In this document: one piece after another, positions 44,780-55,011 of the stretch
How the letters are laid out: every line of letters begins with the position of its first letter
Numbering within the stretch: the first letter of the stretch is position 1
Source: Endothia cerciana
Taxonomy: Eukaryota; Ascomycota; Sordariomycetes; Diaporthales; Cryphonectriaceae
NCBI GenBank assembly: GCA_026119935.1
Contig: JALRMH010000057.1
Span: 62,001 to 126,000 of the forward strand
Reading direction: 5' to 3'
Length of the DNA: 64,000 nt
Notes under the pieces: generated by a model
What the model saw: the letters and a program-made list of their open reading frames with translations, nothing else
What the model was told of the DNA's origin: nothing
Database searches by the model: none
Position numbers and translations under genes: made by a program

Positions 44780-46090
44780 CTACCTGATCTCGTAGCTTCC
44801 CGCCCTCGTCATATACCTGACCCACTTGACACTGCTGTAGTTGCTCTTCTCGAAGACCTTGAGGTACCTCACCAACAGGCCGCTGCTGGTAAACATCAGG
44901 AGGCTGAAGTTGATGCTCAGGGGCGGCCTGCTCCAGGTCTTCTGGTTGGTCATGGAGGTCAGCTCGGCCTCGGCGCTGAGCACGAACTCGCTCTGGCCGG
45001 TGAAGCGGCCGATCTTCCAGACGATATTGTTCTCGGCGGGCTCGTACTTGGCCTTGCCTTGTGTGCACCTCTCTGTGATCCTGGCGGTGTTCAGGGGGGT
45101 CGGGATGCGGACGACGACATTGGTGGCGAAGAGCTTGGAGCCGAAGTTGGCCTTGACGCCGATGCTGTACTCGACCTTGGTCTTGCCGACCTCGTTGACG
45201 ATGGCGTGGACCTTGAAGGGGAGGTTGATGTTCTCGGTGGCGCGGTAGCGCATGAGCTCGAACTCGCCGTCGGGGGGCACGAAGGAGATGATGCGGTCGG
45301 AGTCGAACTTGCCGAGCTTGACGCACTGGTGGAACTGGCAGTCCTCGAGGGTGACGCTGCCGGCGGCGGCCTTGGTGGCCTTTGTGCCCATCCTGTTCCC
45401 GCTGGGCAGGCTGAGCAGGCCGTCGCTGTCGAGGAGCAGGCGGTCGTTGAGGCCGAACTTGCACTCGGGGGTGCCGGAGAGGTAGGCGCGCATGATGATC
45501 TGGCCGGTGACGTCGGCGCGCAGGACGGCGCCGGTAGCGGACATGAGCAGGTTGACGTCCTCGATGACATCGACAAAGGCCTCGTTCTTGCGGTACTTGA
45601 CGTCGGCCTTGCGCCAGGACAGGGCGCCGGTGGCCTGCATGGTGATCTTGGCCGAGTCCTCGGCCCTGTTCTCGGACTTGACGCCCTCGGTGGTGATGTA
45701 CATCTTGAGGGTGTCGGTCTCGGTGTTCTGGGGGTAGCCGAAGTCGATGATCTCGTCGAGCAGCTCGTAGACGAGGACGAAGTTGTTCTTGACGGCCTCC
45801 TCGTCGAACTTGCCGAAGTAGCCGCGGCCGAGCTGGATCAGGCGGTAGAGGAACTCGAAGACGAGGGCGGCGTTGGCGTTGCTCTTGGTGATGGCGACGA
45901 GGTAGATGTTCTCGTGCTTGACATGGCTGAAGGTGGTGCTGCCCAGGGTCAGGATGGGGGACCTGACCTGGGCGTTGCTGATGACCTGGATGCGGAAGAC
46001 ATCGGCGAGGCGGGGGCGGCAGTCGTTGCGAAAGGCGCGAAAGATGAGGTTCTCGCCCTTCTGGTTGAAGATGAGGATCCCGGAGAGCAT
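44780..46090 (-). CDS. APM4: AP-2 clathrin adaptor complex, mu subunit
   Basis: Medium subunit of AP-2, which sorts cargo into clathrin-coated pits at the plasma membrane. One exon, 436 residues. The N-terminal longin-like mu domain (about 1-140) starts MLSGILIFNQKGENLIFRAF and contains LVYELLDEIIDFGYPQ. The mu homology domain (about 170-436) starts WRKADVKYRKNEAFVDVIED and contains LPSGNRMG, SFVPPDGEFELMRYR and LVRYLKVFEKSNYSSVKWVR up to the terminal YMTRAGSYEIR. These details (NKRMG/SNRMG-type loop, terminal GSYEIR) separate AP-2 mu from AP-1 mu. The lack of introns is unusual among the window's longer genes. A 548-codon frame on the opposite strand is an antisense artefact. Confidence 0.96.
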   Translation of the reverse strand: MLSGILIFNQKGENLIFRAFRNDCRPRLADVFRIQVISNAQVRSPILTLGSTTFSHVKHENIYLVAITKSNANAALVFEFLYRLIQLGRGYFGKFDEEAVKNNFVLVYELLDEIIDFGYPQNTETDTLKMYITTEGVKSENRAEDSAKITMQATGALSWRKADVKYRKNEAFVDVIEDVNLLMSATGAVLRADVTGQIIMRAYLSGTPECKFGLNDRLLLDSDGLLSLPSGNRMGTKATKAAAGSVTLEDCQFHQCVKLGKFDSDRIISFVPPDGEFELMRYRATENINLPFKVHAIVNEVGKTKVEYSIGVKANFGSKLFATNVVVRIPTPLNTARITERCTQGKAKYEPAENNIVWKIGRFTGQSEFVLSAEAELTSMTNQKTWSRPPLSINFSLLMFTSSGLLVRYLKVFEKSNYSSVKWVRYMTRAGSYEIR

Positions 46091-48118
46091 GGCTGGCGGG
46101 CTTTGCCTGGAGGGTGGGATCGCGAGGTGGGGGGGAGGATGGGGAGGAGGGCGGGGAGGAGGACGGGGAGGAGGACGAGGTCGAGGACGAGGGTCGTTCA
46201 GGAGTTAGCCGTACGTAGGAGCTGTCGTCGCAGGGTCCACGGCCTGATTATGTCAGCAAGTCTCAGGGGGCGGCAAGTTAGAGGGTCGTCCCCTAATTGA
46301 TAAATCTTAAAAGGAGGACCTTCAGTTTTCGGCCTGGCTGGCCTGAGCTTTTCCTCCCACCTCACAGGCCATCTCAGACCTGGACACCAACGGAGGTCAA
46401 GGATCCAACGGACCTGAGCTGCAGATCCGCCGTCGGGGCTCGACCTCCCTACTATAGCACATGGCCTTGCATATCCTGGGGCCGACCACGCGTCGCGACA
46501 AGACCCAGCCCATACAGAGTAGCAGCCTGCACGATGCGCTGCAACAGTCATGCACTTTATGGGAATGGCCCAGGGCCTCGCCAGCGGTGCTAGTGCCTGC
46601 GCCTGCGCCGGTGCTGCAGCTGATAGCCCACCAGGATCCTCGAGGACGCCGCGCCCAAATACCTTAGCCGTCTCATCACGGACCGCCTGGACGCACTGGG
46701 CGACTTGAAACTCGATCAGCGGGCGTATCGGATTCCGGCTGGCAGGGCCGTGAGCACTCAGCACTACCCAACAACAACAACACCTTGGCGCCCTCCGCAA
46801 CGCGACATCTGTCGGCTATATCGTGGCACTGCTATGCAGGGCTAGGCCCCACCCCTAGGAACTGATGACCTCTCTCCCTGTGCCCTCTCTCGCAAATCGA
46901 AGCCACCCCCGCCCCCCACCCGTTGTTTCCGCTCGTGTTCTAGATCACGCCCGCCGTTCTATGCACTGGCCTCTCCGGAACCCTTAGGGCAGAACAGTCC
47001 CTGACTCCCGACCCTGGAACCCTCAGTCGTCGACGAGGAACCCCCCCTCCCTCCCTCCCTGAGGCCAACACCAGCGGGTTTACCACGCACGCCACGGCAG
47101 GTCCCGCCCGTCACTCCATGTCGCTTCAGGTGCTGACATGCATTGAGAATGCAGGCCACGCAAACCCCTGAAGCGTGCGGCTGCAGGAGGCACTGACAGC
47201 ATAAGCCAGAGGAGTCAGGCTGCCAGGGGCGCGTTCCGGTCGACGTCTTGTCCTGGACCAGCCCAGCCCACCACCCCGTCCCGTTGGTCCTGCCAGCGAC
47301 TCCTGCGGCTGATCATCCTTCTTCATCACACCCCAGGAGCCCAAGAGGTTGCCATGTTCCGTGGTACTCGCCCAACCCTCTCGCATGCGGGCCGTCTCCC
47401 TTCTTGTGCCCTCCTGGCCCCTTTTGGTGCATTTGTTGCCGATCCTTCTGAGCGGTGCACTGCAGGGGACTGGGAAGGCGGCCGTCCGCCGGATTGTTCC
47501 TCTGTGTTTCAGATGCCTTCCACGCCCTGTCACCCAGCTACTATGGTACCTCGTCGCCAGGTGGAAACTCAGACGTTGCAATCGCAAGTGGAGCACAGGT
47601 GCTCCTTGGGGCCCCGGTGTCCATTGCACAGTAGTATTACACGGCGTGCACGACTTTGCCTCCCCCCCCCCTGTCCCTTGGGCTTCCATTCTTGTCCAGC
47701 TTTACCACCGACCGGCCTGCATCTTCGCTCGACGGCTTAGTTGCATGAGCTGCCGGCGTGTGGGGACCCGCCAGGGGGGTTTCCCAGGTACTTACGCTAA
47801 TGGCACGCGTTCGAAAATAATTATTCTGACCCCCGTCGCTGTCCTCCTGCCTCGTCCTCTCTCGACCGTGACCTGCCCACATCCCCCCTGAGGCCGACGA
47901 CCGCGGATGGCCCTCCTTTGACTCCCTCTTCTTGTAGTGTTCGTATTTAAGCTTCTTTTCCTCCTGTTGCTATTCTCATCATCCACCCTTGTCTTTGGTC
48001 GCACCTGACTCACTTTTGTCTAAAGCCTTCGAACCTGCGACGATCCATCCTCAGGCGGATTGGATCTCCAGCCTAGAAGATCCATACCCGAGGTTTACCG
48101 TATCTCGTGACTATCGCT
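46091..48118. other. intergenic, divergent AP-2 mu / bestrophin
   Basis: About 2 kb with no recognised gene. It probably holds both promoters and leaders. Confidence 0.45.
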
Positions 48119-48192
48119 CTTCGTCGTCGTCGTCGTCATCATCATCATCATCATTACCATCATCATCATCTTCTTCTTCTTCTTCTTCTTCT
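48119..48192. repeat. (TCG)n(TCA)n(TCT)n repeat in the bestrophin leader
   Basis: A 74-bp pyrimidine-rich triplet tract ends 12 bases before the ATG at 48205. In the frame of that ATG it encodes a Ser run, but no ATG lies upstream in that frame back to 47989. Confidence 0.95.
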
Positions 48193-48204
48193 CGCCTTAG
48201 AAAA

Positions 48205-50038
48205 ATGGCGGACGGCGGGGACTTTCATGCCGGGCCGAACAACGGCGAGGCAGAGCCGGGCGACGGCGTTCCTCACCCGGGACATAGGACGTCGCTCGAC
48301 AATATCCCTCCTCTCGACAAGATCGAGTCCTTGCTGCGCTCCAGGGCCAACACGCCGAATCCCTTCAGCCGACAGCACACTAGCCTGGACCTTGACGACT
48401 ACTTCGTAAGCCATGGCCCCCTCCCCTCCACATACAATTCGAGCCTGGCACGCGGGCACGCGATCAGCTCGCACGGCCCACTCCGTGACGGCGGCCTACG
48501 TTACGACCTATCCGCGCCATATGGGTGCTGATGCTGACGAGGTACTAGCACGGTCCGCGAGATATACTGAAGCATTCGAAATGGCCCATGTTCCTGCGGA
48601 TGCATGGTAGTATCCTGCCGAAGATGATTGTACCGCTCTTCGTCCTGGGGGGTTGGGCGACATGCATAACATGCATATCGAAATTCACCCGGGTTCAGTG
48701 TAAGACAGCACAACCTCCTTGCTCCGGCGGCTCGCCATTGATGTCACTGACGTTCCTTGCCTTCTTCCAGTGGGCGTGAGCTCGATTCTTCTCACCGTGA
48801 CAGGCTTCGTTGTCAGTCTCGGCCTGAGCTTCCGAAACTCCAGTGCCTACGAGCGTTATTCGGAAGGCCGTAAATACTGGGCCCAGATCATCCTGTGCTC
48901 GCAGAATCTCGCACGTGTGTTTTGGGTACACGCCAAAGAACGCCCAGACAGCAAGGAGAAGGACATACTCGCCAAACTGTCAGTGCCTTTCCGCCGCAGC
49001 CGCGTGACTGTCTATCCCCAAGCTATCTGCTAACGCGAGGGTCGTGCAGGACCGCGCTCAACCTCATCACCGCCTTTGCCGTCTCGCTCAAGCACAAGCT
49101 TCGCTTTGAGCCGTACACCAATTACGAAGATATAACGAGCCTAGTGGGGCACCTAGACACCTTTGCCTTCCATGCCACCCAAGACACCCCCGACCTGGCT
49201 TCCCTTCGCCGTCCCAACAAGATCAAAGCTGCTAGCGAGTACCTCGGTATCTCCTTCGCCGCCAGCAACCCGCGCAAGGCCATCAAGAAGGCCAAGCGAC
49301 CACTTGGCAATCTTCCTCTTGAGATTCTAAGCTACCTCGCCAGCTTTCTGGACGAGATTGTCGAGAACGGCCAGCTCACCGTCCCCATGCAGCAGACATT
49401 AGCTTGTAAGTCACCTCTCAAGCCGGCCCCGACTCATGTGCTATGAGGTCATTCCGACCACGTTCTAACACGGGCTCACATGTGCAGATAACAACATTGC
49501 AGCGCTGAACGACGCCCTTGTCGGCGCCGAACGAGTTCTCACAACTCCGCTCCCGATTGCTTACGCCATTGCCATCTCGCAGATCACCTGGGTATACTGC
49601 TTCCTGCTGCCGTTCCAACTATATCAGAACCTGCATTGGGTCACAATCCCGGCAACGGTGGCGGCGGGGTATATCATCCTGGGCCTGCTCTTCATCGGAC
49701 GGGAGATCGAGAACCCCTTTGGGGAGGACGTCAACGACCTGCCGCTCGAGAACTACTGTGCGCAGATCGCCCAGGAGATAGACGTGATCGCGGCCAAGCG
49801 TAAGCCGCGCAACGTGGAGTGGATCGAGACGATCGACAACAAGGTTCTGTGGCCTCTGAGCCAGAGCGGCTGGAACGTGTGGATGCACAGGGGCGAGTCC
49901 AAGCTGCGCGAGGCGCTCAAGGCCAAGACGGAGCTAGGCTTTGAGGATCGCCAGCCCGACACCGTTGGTACGACGGGCATGACCGTCATGGAGAAGGCAG
50001 AGGCCACGTCGGAGACCACGGCTGTGCACAGTGTTTGA
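48205..50038 (+). CDS. bestrophin-like anion channel protein (UPF0187 family)
   Basis: Fungal member of the bestrophin/UPF0187 family of membrane channels. Five exons (48205-48405, 48549-48699, 48771-48978, 49050-49405, 49488-50038) join to 488 residues; donors are GTAAG or GTCAG, acceptors CAG or TAG. The soluble N-terminus (about 1-67) leads into GPRDILKHSKWPMFLRMHGS and the first membrane segment (MIVPLFVLGGWATCI). The second segment (ILLTVTGFVVSLGLSFRNSS) is followed by AYERYSEGRKYWAQI, the family hallmark. The second half has PLPIAYAIAISQITWVYCFL, a further helix, and the cytosolic GREIENPFGEDVNDLPLE motif. No breaks. The transported ion and membrane are inferred from the family only. 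Confidence 0.93.
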
Positions 50039-51021
50039 AACAGGGAGATCGGGTGCCGGCGGCCAGAAGGAGGAAATGGAGGATGGGTGATCGGCAGAGC
50101 TCGGTGCGACGACGGACGCGATCGAAGGGGTCAGATGAGGCCCCGGGGCGGCAAAGCGTCGTACACGTCTCAGATTCCTCGACAATCGGCCGCCAAGACT
50201 GTTCTGGACCGCCCTGATGCTTGTTTCCTAAGACTGCGAGGGATCGGGTGCCAGCGTTGATAGTAAGTCGATCGCCACTGCGAGACCGCTGGGTCTTTTC
50301 CCTTTCGACCGGCGGTGGGGATACAAAATGGGTAGGGCACTGGAGTTGGCTTGGCTTGGCGTTTTACAGATTCACGAATTTTCATACCAAGACCGGGTAA
50401 GGGAGCCCAGCACTCTTAGACCGGGACGGCCATGATACATATGTGCTGTCATGACAGCACTGAAACCGTGGACATATGGATTTGCGGAATTGGCGACACG
50501 ACGAACGAGACACCAAGGACAGGTGTCTGACATAATATATGGGTGTAACTGGACATATCAGTCTTCTGTAGGTAGAAATCGAGGCCGCAGGCGTGTGCGG
50601 CTCTACGAAACGAGTTGCAAGAGGTCACGTTCCACCCCCCAGTCCTTCCCCCGCGATCGAGATCTGCGTGAAGTTTCACGGGGGCGTGTGTTGTCACGGC
50701 CCAGTGCCCCTTTCTTTTTTTGCCTGGACCAGAAAGAACAGGATGGCTTCGGGTGCCACCGTGACGGGCTGCGGCTTAATCGAGAGGCACCTCTGTCGTC
50801 GTACTACCGGGCTCGGCGACTTCCCCATAGGCGGATAAGTCGGCGGGCCCCCCGGCGCCGTGCGAGACAGTTACGGGGGGGCCCGCGGCCAGCTTTGGAT
50901 CTGCATGTGTTCATGATGGTCCTCTACATTCTGCTTACATGTGGATTTCCTTTCTTTTGGGGGAGGGGGTGTGAGGCACTTGACCGCAAGGCTGACACAG
51001 CGCAGTGTGCAGTGATCATCC

Positions 51022-51052
<31 letters not shown>

Positions 51053-51589
51053 AACAAGGCTGGCCCCTGCAGGCGCGGCTGCGTATTCCTGGTTTGCTCT
51101 AACTGGCTATATGGACCATGACTATGGCTGTGATGACCTTTTGGGTGGCATGTTCAGCTAGTCATCTCCCGGTCCCCGAGAAAGAGTCTCCAGTAGTGCA
51201 CCTCTGGCGCCTTGGACCGTCCACCATCACGACACAGCAGGCTCTTGCAGTGGTTGAGCTGTTTCCCGGGTACGGTGGTCCGAGTTTCATCGTTCTGCGG
51301 AGTCTGAGCCTGGAAGGACACCGCACATGCACAGACCATGGACGGAAGAGACTGGACTGACTTTTGAGTTGAGAGGGAGGGGCTTCATTGTACAAGCTCT
51401 TGAAGTCCAGTCGATGCCCGTCGTCCCACCTCGGCACCGACGTTCTGCTCGTGCAAGTACAACAAAGCATCAGACACACTCCTCGGGATGCGAAGCTCAC
51501 TCGATAGGTGCAGCCTCTGCGTCTTCAGTCCTCAGTCAGTGTCCAGCGCGCCCAATCCTTGCGGAAGAAAGAGAACCCACCATCTCAAG
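50039..51589. other. intergenic with (GAT)n
   Basis: No supported gene. It contains a GAT triplet run. Confidence 0.4.
51022..51052. repeat. (GAT)n trinucleotide repeat
   Basis: About ten tandem GAT units in intergenic DNA. Confidence 0.9.
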
Positions 51590-52456
51590 ATGATCTTCGC
51601 TCTCGCAGTCCTTGTTGGCCTCGCCACGCTCCTGAGCAGTGCTGTTGCTGGTAGGGTTCAACACAAGGAGCTATGCCCCAAGTCCACCGCTCCCATCAAC
51701 ATTGCCCTCCCCGCAAGTTCCGCTTCTGGTGTCAACACCACTGCTCCGACCTCGACGACTCTACGGACCATCTATACGTCTCCTCCCAACGTCACTGTCA
51801 CGCCTCCTGACATGTACCTCTACGACCTGACTGCCTATGTCAACAAGACTACGAAGCAAGCCCAGTGAGTCCCAACCTCTTGGTAACGCCTCCCTGTATC
51901 GACGAAAGCGGTTTGCTGATCGCGATTACAAAACAACTCAGCTATAGCTTCGGGTGGGCGATTGAACCTGACTTCAACGCCATGCGATGCAACGCCTCGG
52001 TCGAGGCCTCCGATGGCAAGCTGGACGATGTTGCGGCGGCTCAATGCTGGCAGGACAAGTCTTGGTAGGCGTCCAGTCGCGAGAAGACTTTCCGCGCCCG
52101 CTGCCTCCACATTGCAGCTCGACCTCACGAGCAAGAGCTGACTTGACCGGTCTCGCAGGCTGAAGGTGCACAACTACACATTTCCCGCCCACTTCAGCTT
52201 CGCCTGGAAGCACGCCTACAATGGCTCCGTGCTGGTGCTCCGTTCCACCAACCCTGCCAGTGCCCACCACTGTCCGTGTTTTCCTCACGATGCGTGTTGG
52301 GCACAGGGCCTCTACTGGGTCAGTCCAAAGGACGTCAAGTGGATCGGCGGCGTGCAGCAATACGTTGGCGAAAGTGATCCTTATTTCCTGGGAACTTACT
52401 GCGAGTCTGGAATGAAGGAGTGCGCTTGGTCTGAATACCTCTACAAGCCGTCCTAA
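51590..52456 (+). CDS. secreted protein of unknown function, 231 residues, 8 Cys
   Basis: Three exons (51590-51864, 51942-52064, 52159-52456; donors GTGAGT and GTAGGC, acceptors TCAG and GCAG) join in phase. A signal peptide covers about 1-20 (MIFALAVLVGLATLLSSAVA). A Thr/Ser/Pro-rich stretch follows, then a compact part with YSFGWAIEPDFNAMRCNASV, LKVHNYTFPAHFSFAWKHAY and HHCPCFPHDACW. Eight Cys are present, likely in disulfides, together with several sequons. It is rich in Trp and Tyr toward the end. No family was recognised. It could be an extracellular binding protein or a candidate effector; nothing catalytic can be assigned. Confidence 0.8.
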
Positions 52457-53222
52457 CAGGCAGTTTTGAACGGTCTGGATCACGAATGGTCGGATCTGAG
52501 GCGGCTCGGGACAAATCTCCGTGTCCCTCTTCTCTCTGAACCTGGGCGCTCAATTGGTCTTTCGTTACCCGAATTGCAATGGAACCGAGGCTAAGGATTA
52601 TCTGCGCCAAGAGGTGCATTCCATCATTATCGAATCTCCATCCGTGGCAGGCTAATTATACATACGGCAACACCGGAACAGTTAGCTGGGGAATCTTCTG
52701 GTTGGTCCATCTTCTTGATGCAAAGACAAAGAGACGAGGCATTTTTGCTAAGGGGTCTCTACCATCCCTCATCATCCCGGCTTAGACTTGGGCAGCGTTG
52801 GAGGGAGGAAACTCCCTCCCAGACACTCAAAGCCCTGCCGACGAGCAAGGAGGGAGGATGGCATAGGATTAACAGCACCTGTCTCGACCCGCTCTAGCGC
52901 GGCTGCAGCTACGCCGAGGTGAACACATACTATATCAATCAGGCAAGAAGTTGGATGATTGCTACATTGAAGCTATCGATAGAGGCCAGAAGCTGACAGC
53001 CTGAATGCTGTGCTCGCTTATGCATGTGGCTTGCTCACGCAGTAGTCACTCTGCAGACCGTCGTCGTGCATACCATATTTGGATTTCCTTCCCCTCTTTT
53101 CATCAAGCACGATCGCTAATTCTCTAAGATTGTCGCCTGTGTAGATTTACCCTTTCCGTCCCTCCTCTGATGATGATCCTTCAAGGTCTCATGAAACCGT
53201 GGCGGTGCGCCCCAATAACACA
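52457..53222. other. intergenic
   Basis: No gene seen; promoter of the AA12-like gene expected here. Confidence 0.45.
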
Positions 53223-55011
53223 ATGAAGTCATCTACAGTCTTTTGCGCAGCATCATTATGCCTAGAGTATTGTGTGGCCAATGGAAGTGCAGCCCGGAGC
53301 TCAAGCACCGCTTGTCAAACGGTTCTATCTCTAAAGTACTCTCCTCCTACTGTCAGTAGCGAGTGGACGGCACAACTTATTGCATCTGGCCTCTCGAAGC
53401 CTAGGAGCATACTCTTTGATGGATCGGGGGCGCTGCTGGTCCTGGAGAGTGGTGTGGGGATTAAGCGCATGACCTTCACAGACCATCGTGGATCGTGTCT
53501 AGCAGCCGAGACCGACAGTGTCATCGTGAACGATTCCAGCGTATGTTCTCGATGTTGGCACCAGCTCCACGAAGCGAGATGCTAATCAGCCATGCTGCAG
53601 CTGAACCATGGACTCGCTCTGTCCAATGACGGACTGACCATCTATGCTTCAAATGCATCATCAGTCCTCGCGTGGCCGTATGATCTAAACAGTGGATCTG
53701 TGACGAAGAACTCGACCACTGTTGTTTCGGGCATGACGAGCCACGATCAGGTGACGCGTACCCTGCTCGTGTCTCAGGTCGAGCCAGGTATGCTCATCAT
53801 CTCCAGAGGGAGCGACGAGAGCTATGAAGCCGCCTCCGTATCGAGTGGCCTAGGCCAGATCAGAGCCTTCAACCTATCAGAACTATCGACATCTGCAGAC
53901 ACACTGGACTTCGACTCGACGGGCCGACTACTAGGGTGGGGTCTGTTCAACGCGGTTGGCATGGGAGAGCATCCATTGACGGGCGGGATCTTTGCCATGG
54001 ACAACGGGGTCGACGATATCATCAGGGACAGCATTGATATTCATCAAAGCAATCCGGGGGATGAGATGAATTTCCATGGGTTTCTCAATGGCACGACCTC
54101 GATCTCCGGGGCTCACGAACAAGGGGCCAATTATGGCTACCCAGAATGCTCGGCGGCTTGGAACACCACCATCCCAGATTCTACGGTTGATTTCAAAGTT
54201 GGTGAGCAGTTCAGTGTGGACAACAGTACTGTAAACGACACTGTGTGCCAGAATGAATTTGTGGCGCCTCGACTGACCTTCAGTAAGTATTATACTGCTG
54301 AAAAGAAAACCAAAAAAAACCTGTCTGCTTGGGCACAATCATGGGAGGATTATGGTGCTAACAACTTGTTTTATCGCAGAACCCCATCAAACTCCCTTAG
54401 ACATCCTCTTCTCAGCAGATGGAACCAGCGCGTACATCTCCTTCCACGGCTCTACTGACGAGACGAACCCAGTAGGGTATTTTGTAGGCCGAGTCGCCTT
54501 CGACCCTGCCACAGGACAGCCTACTGAGAGCTCGGACAGCACTACTGCCCTTTCTGAAATCATCCGGAACTCGAACGACACGGACTGTCCCTTATCTTGC
54601 ATGAGGCCAGTTGGGCTAGCAATGGATCATGAAGGTCGATTGTTCTTCTCCTCAGACGCAACTGGCGAGATATATGTTCTCGTCAAATCTGGCTCCACAG
54701 GTGGGCGCGGCCTCACGACTCACGACAGGACCATAGCAGTTGCTGTACCCGTTATAGTTGGTTCGATCCTTCTGGGCCTCTGCGGAATCGCAATCTGGCG
54801 GTGGAAGAGGTATGGCCGGATCTTTGGCAGAGCGATCGGGACTGGCGGGTACCCAGACAAGGCGGACAGAGTGCAGCGTCATCCAGCCGATAGCAAGCAT
54901 GACGAGATCCCATTGACTGATCGACAAAGCTGGGGAAACAAAGAAGAGCAGCAGAGGAACGTTTTTCGCGATGAGGTACAACGGCAGGAGCAGCAGCGCG
55001 CCTACAGCTGA
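53223..55011 (+). CDS. AA12-like quinoprotein (glucose/sorbosone dehydrogenase fold) with C-terminal membrane anchor
   Basis: Related to fungal PQQ-dependent sugar dehydrogenases (CAZy AA12; soluble glucose/sorbosone dehydrogenase fold). Three exons (53223-53540, 53601-54282, 54380-55011; introns of 60 and 97 bp) give 543 residues. An N-terminal secretion signal (about 1-22) precedes the propeller domain with LNHGLALSNDGLTIYASNAS, LLGWGLFNAVGMGEHPLTGG, GANYGYPECSAAW, PLDILFSADGTSAYISFHGS and LAMDHEGRLFFSSDATGEIY. A hydrophobic segment (VAVPVIVGSILLGLCGIAIW, about 453-472) follows, then 70 charged residues with RWKRYGR at its start, so the enzyme would face outside and be tethered at the cell surface. 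Many sequons support secretion. Cofactor and calcium ligands could not be verified by eye. Confidence 0.87.

Noticed and set aside
44654..46300. 548-codon ORF on the plus strand, Leu/Val/Gly/Asp-rich
   Set aside because: It is exactly antisense to AP-2 mu, whose motifs are unmistakable. The composition is the mirror of GC-rich third codon positions.
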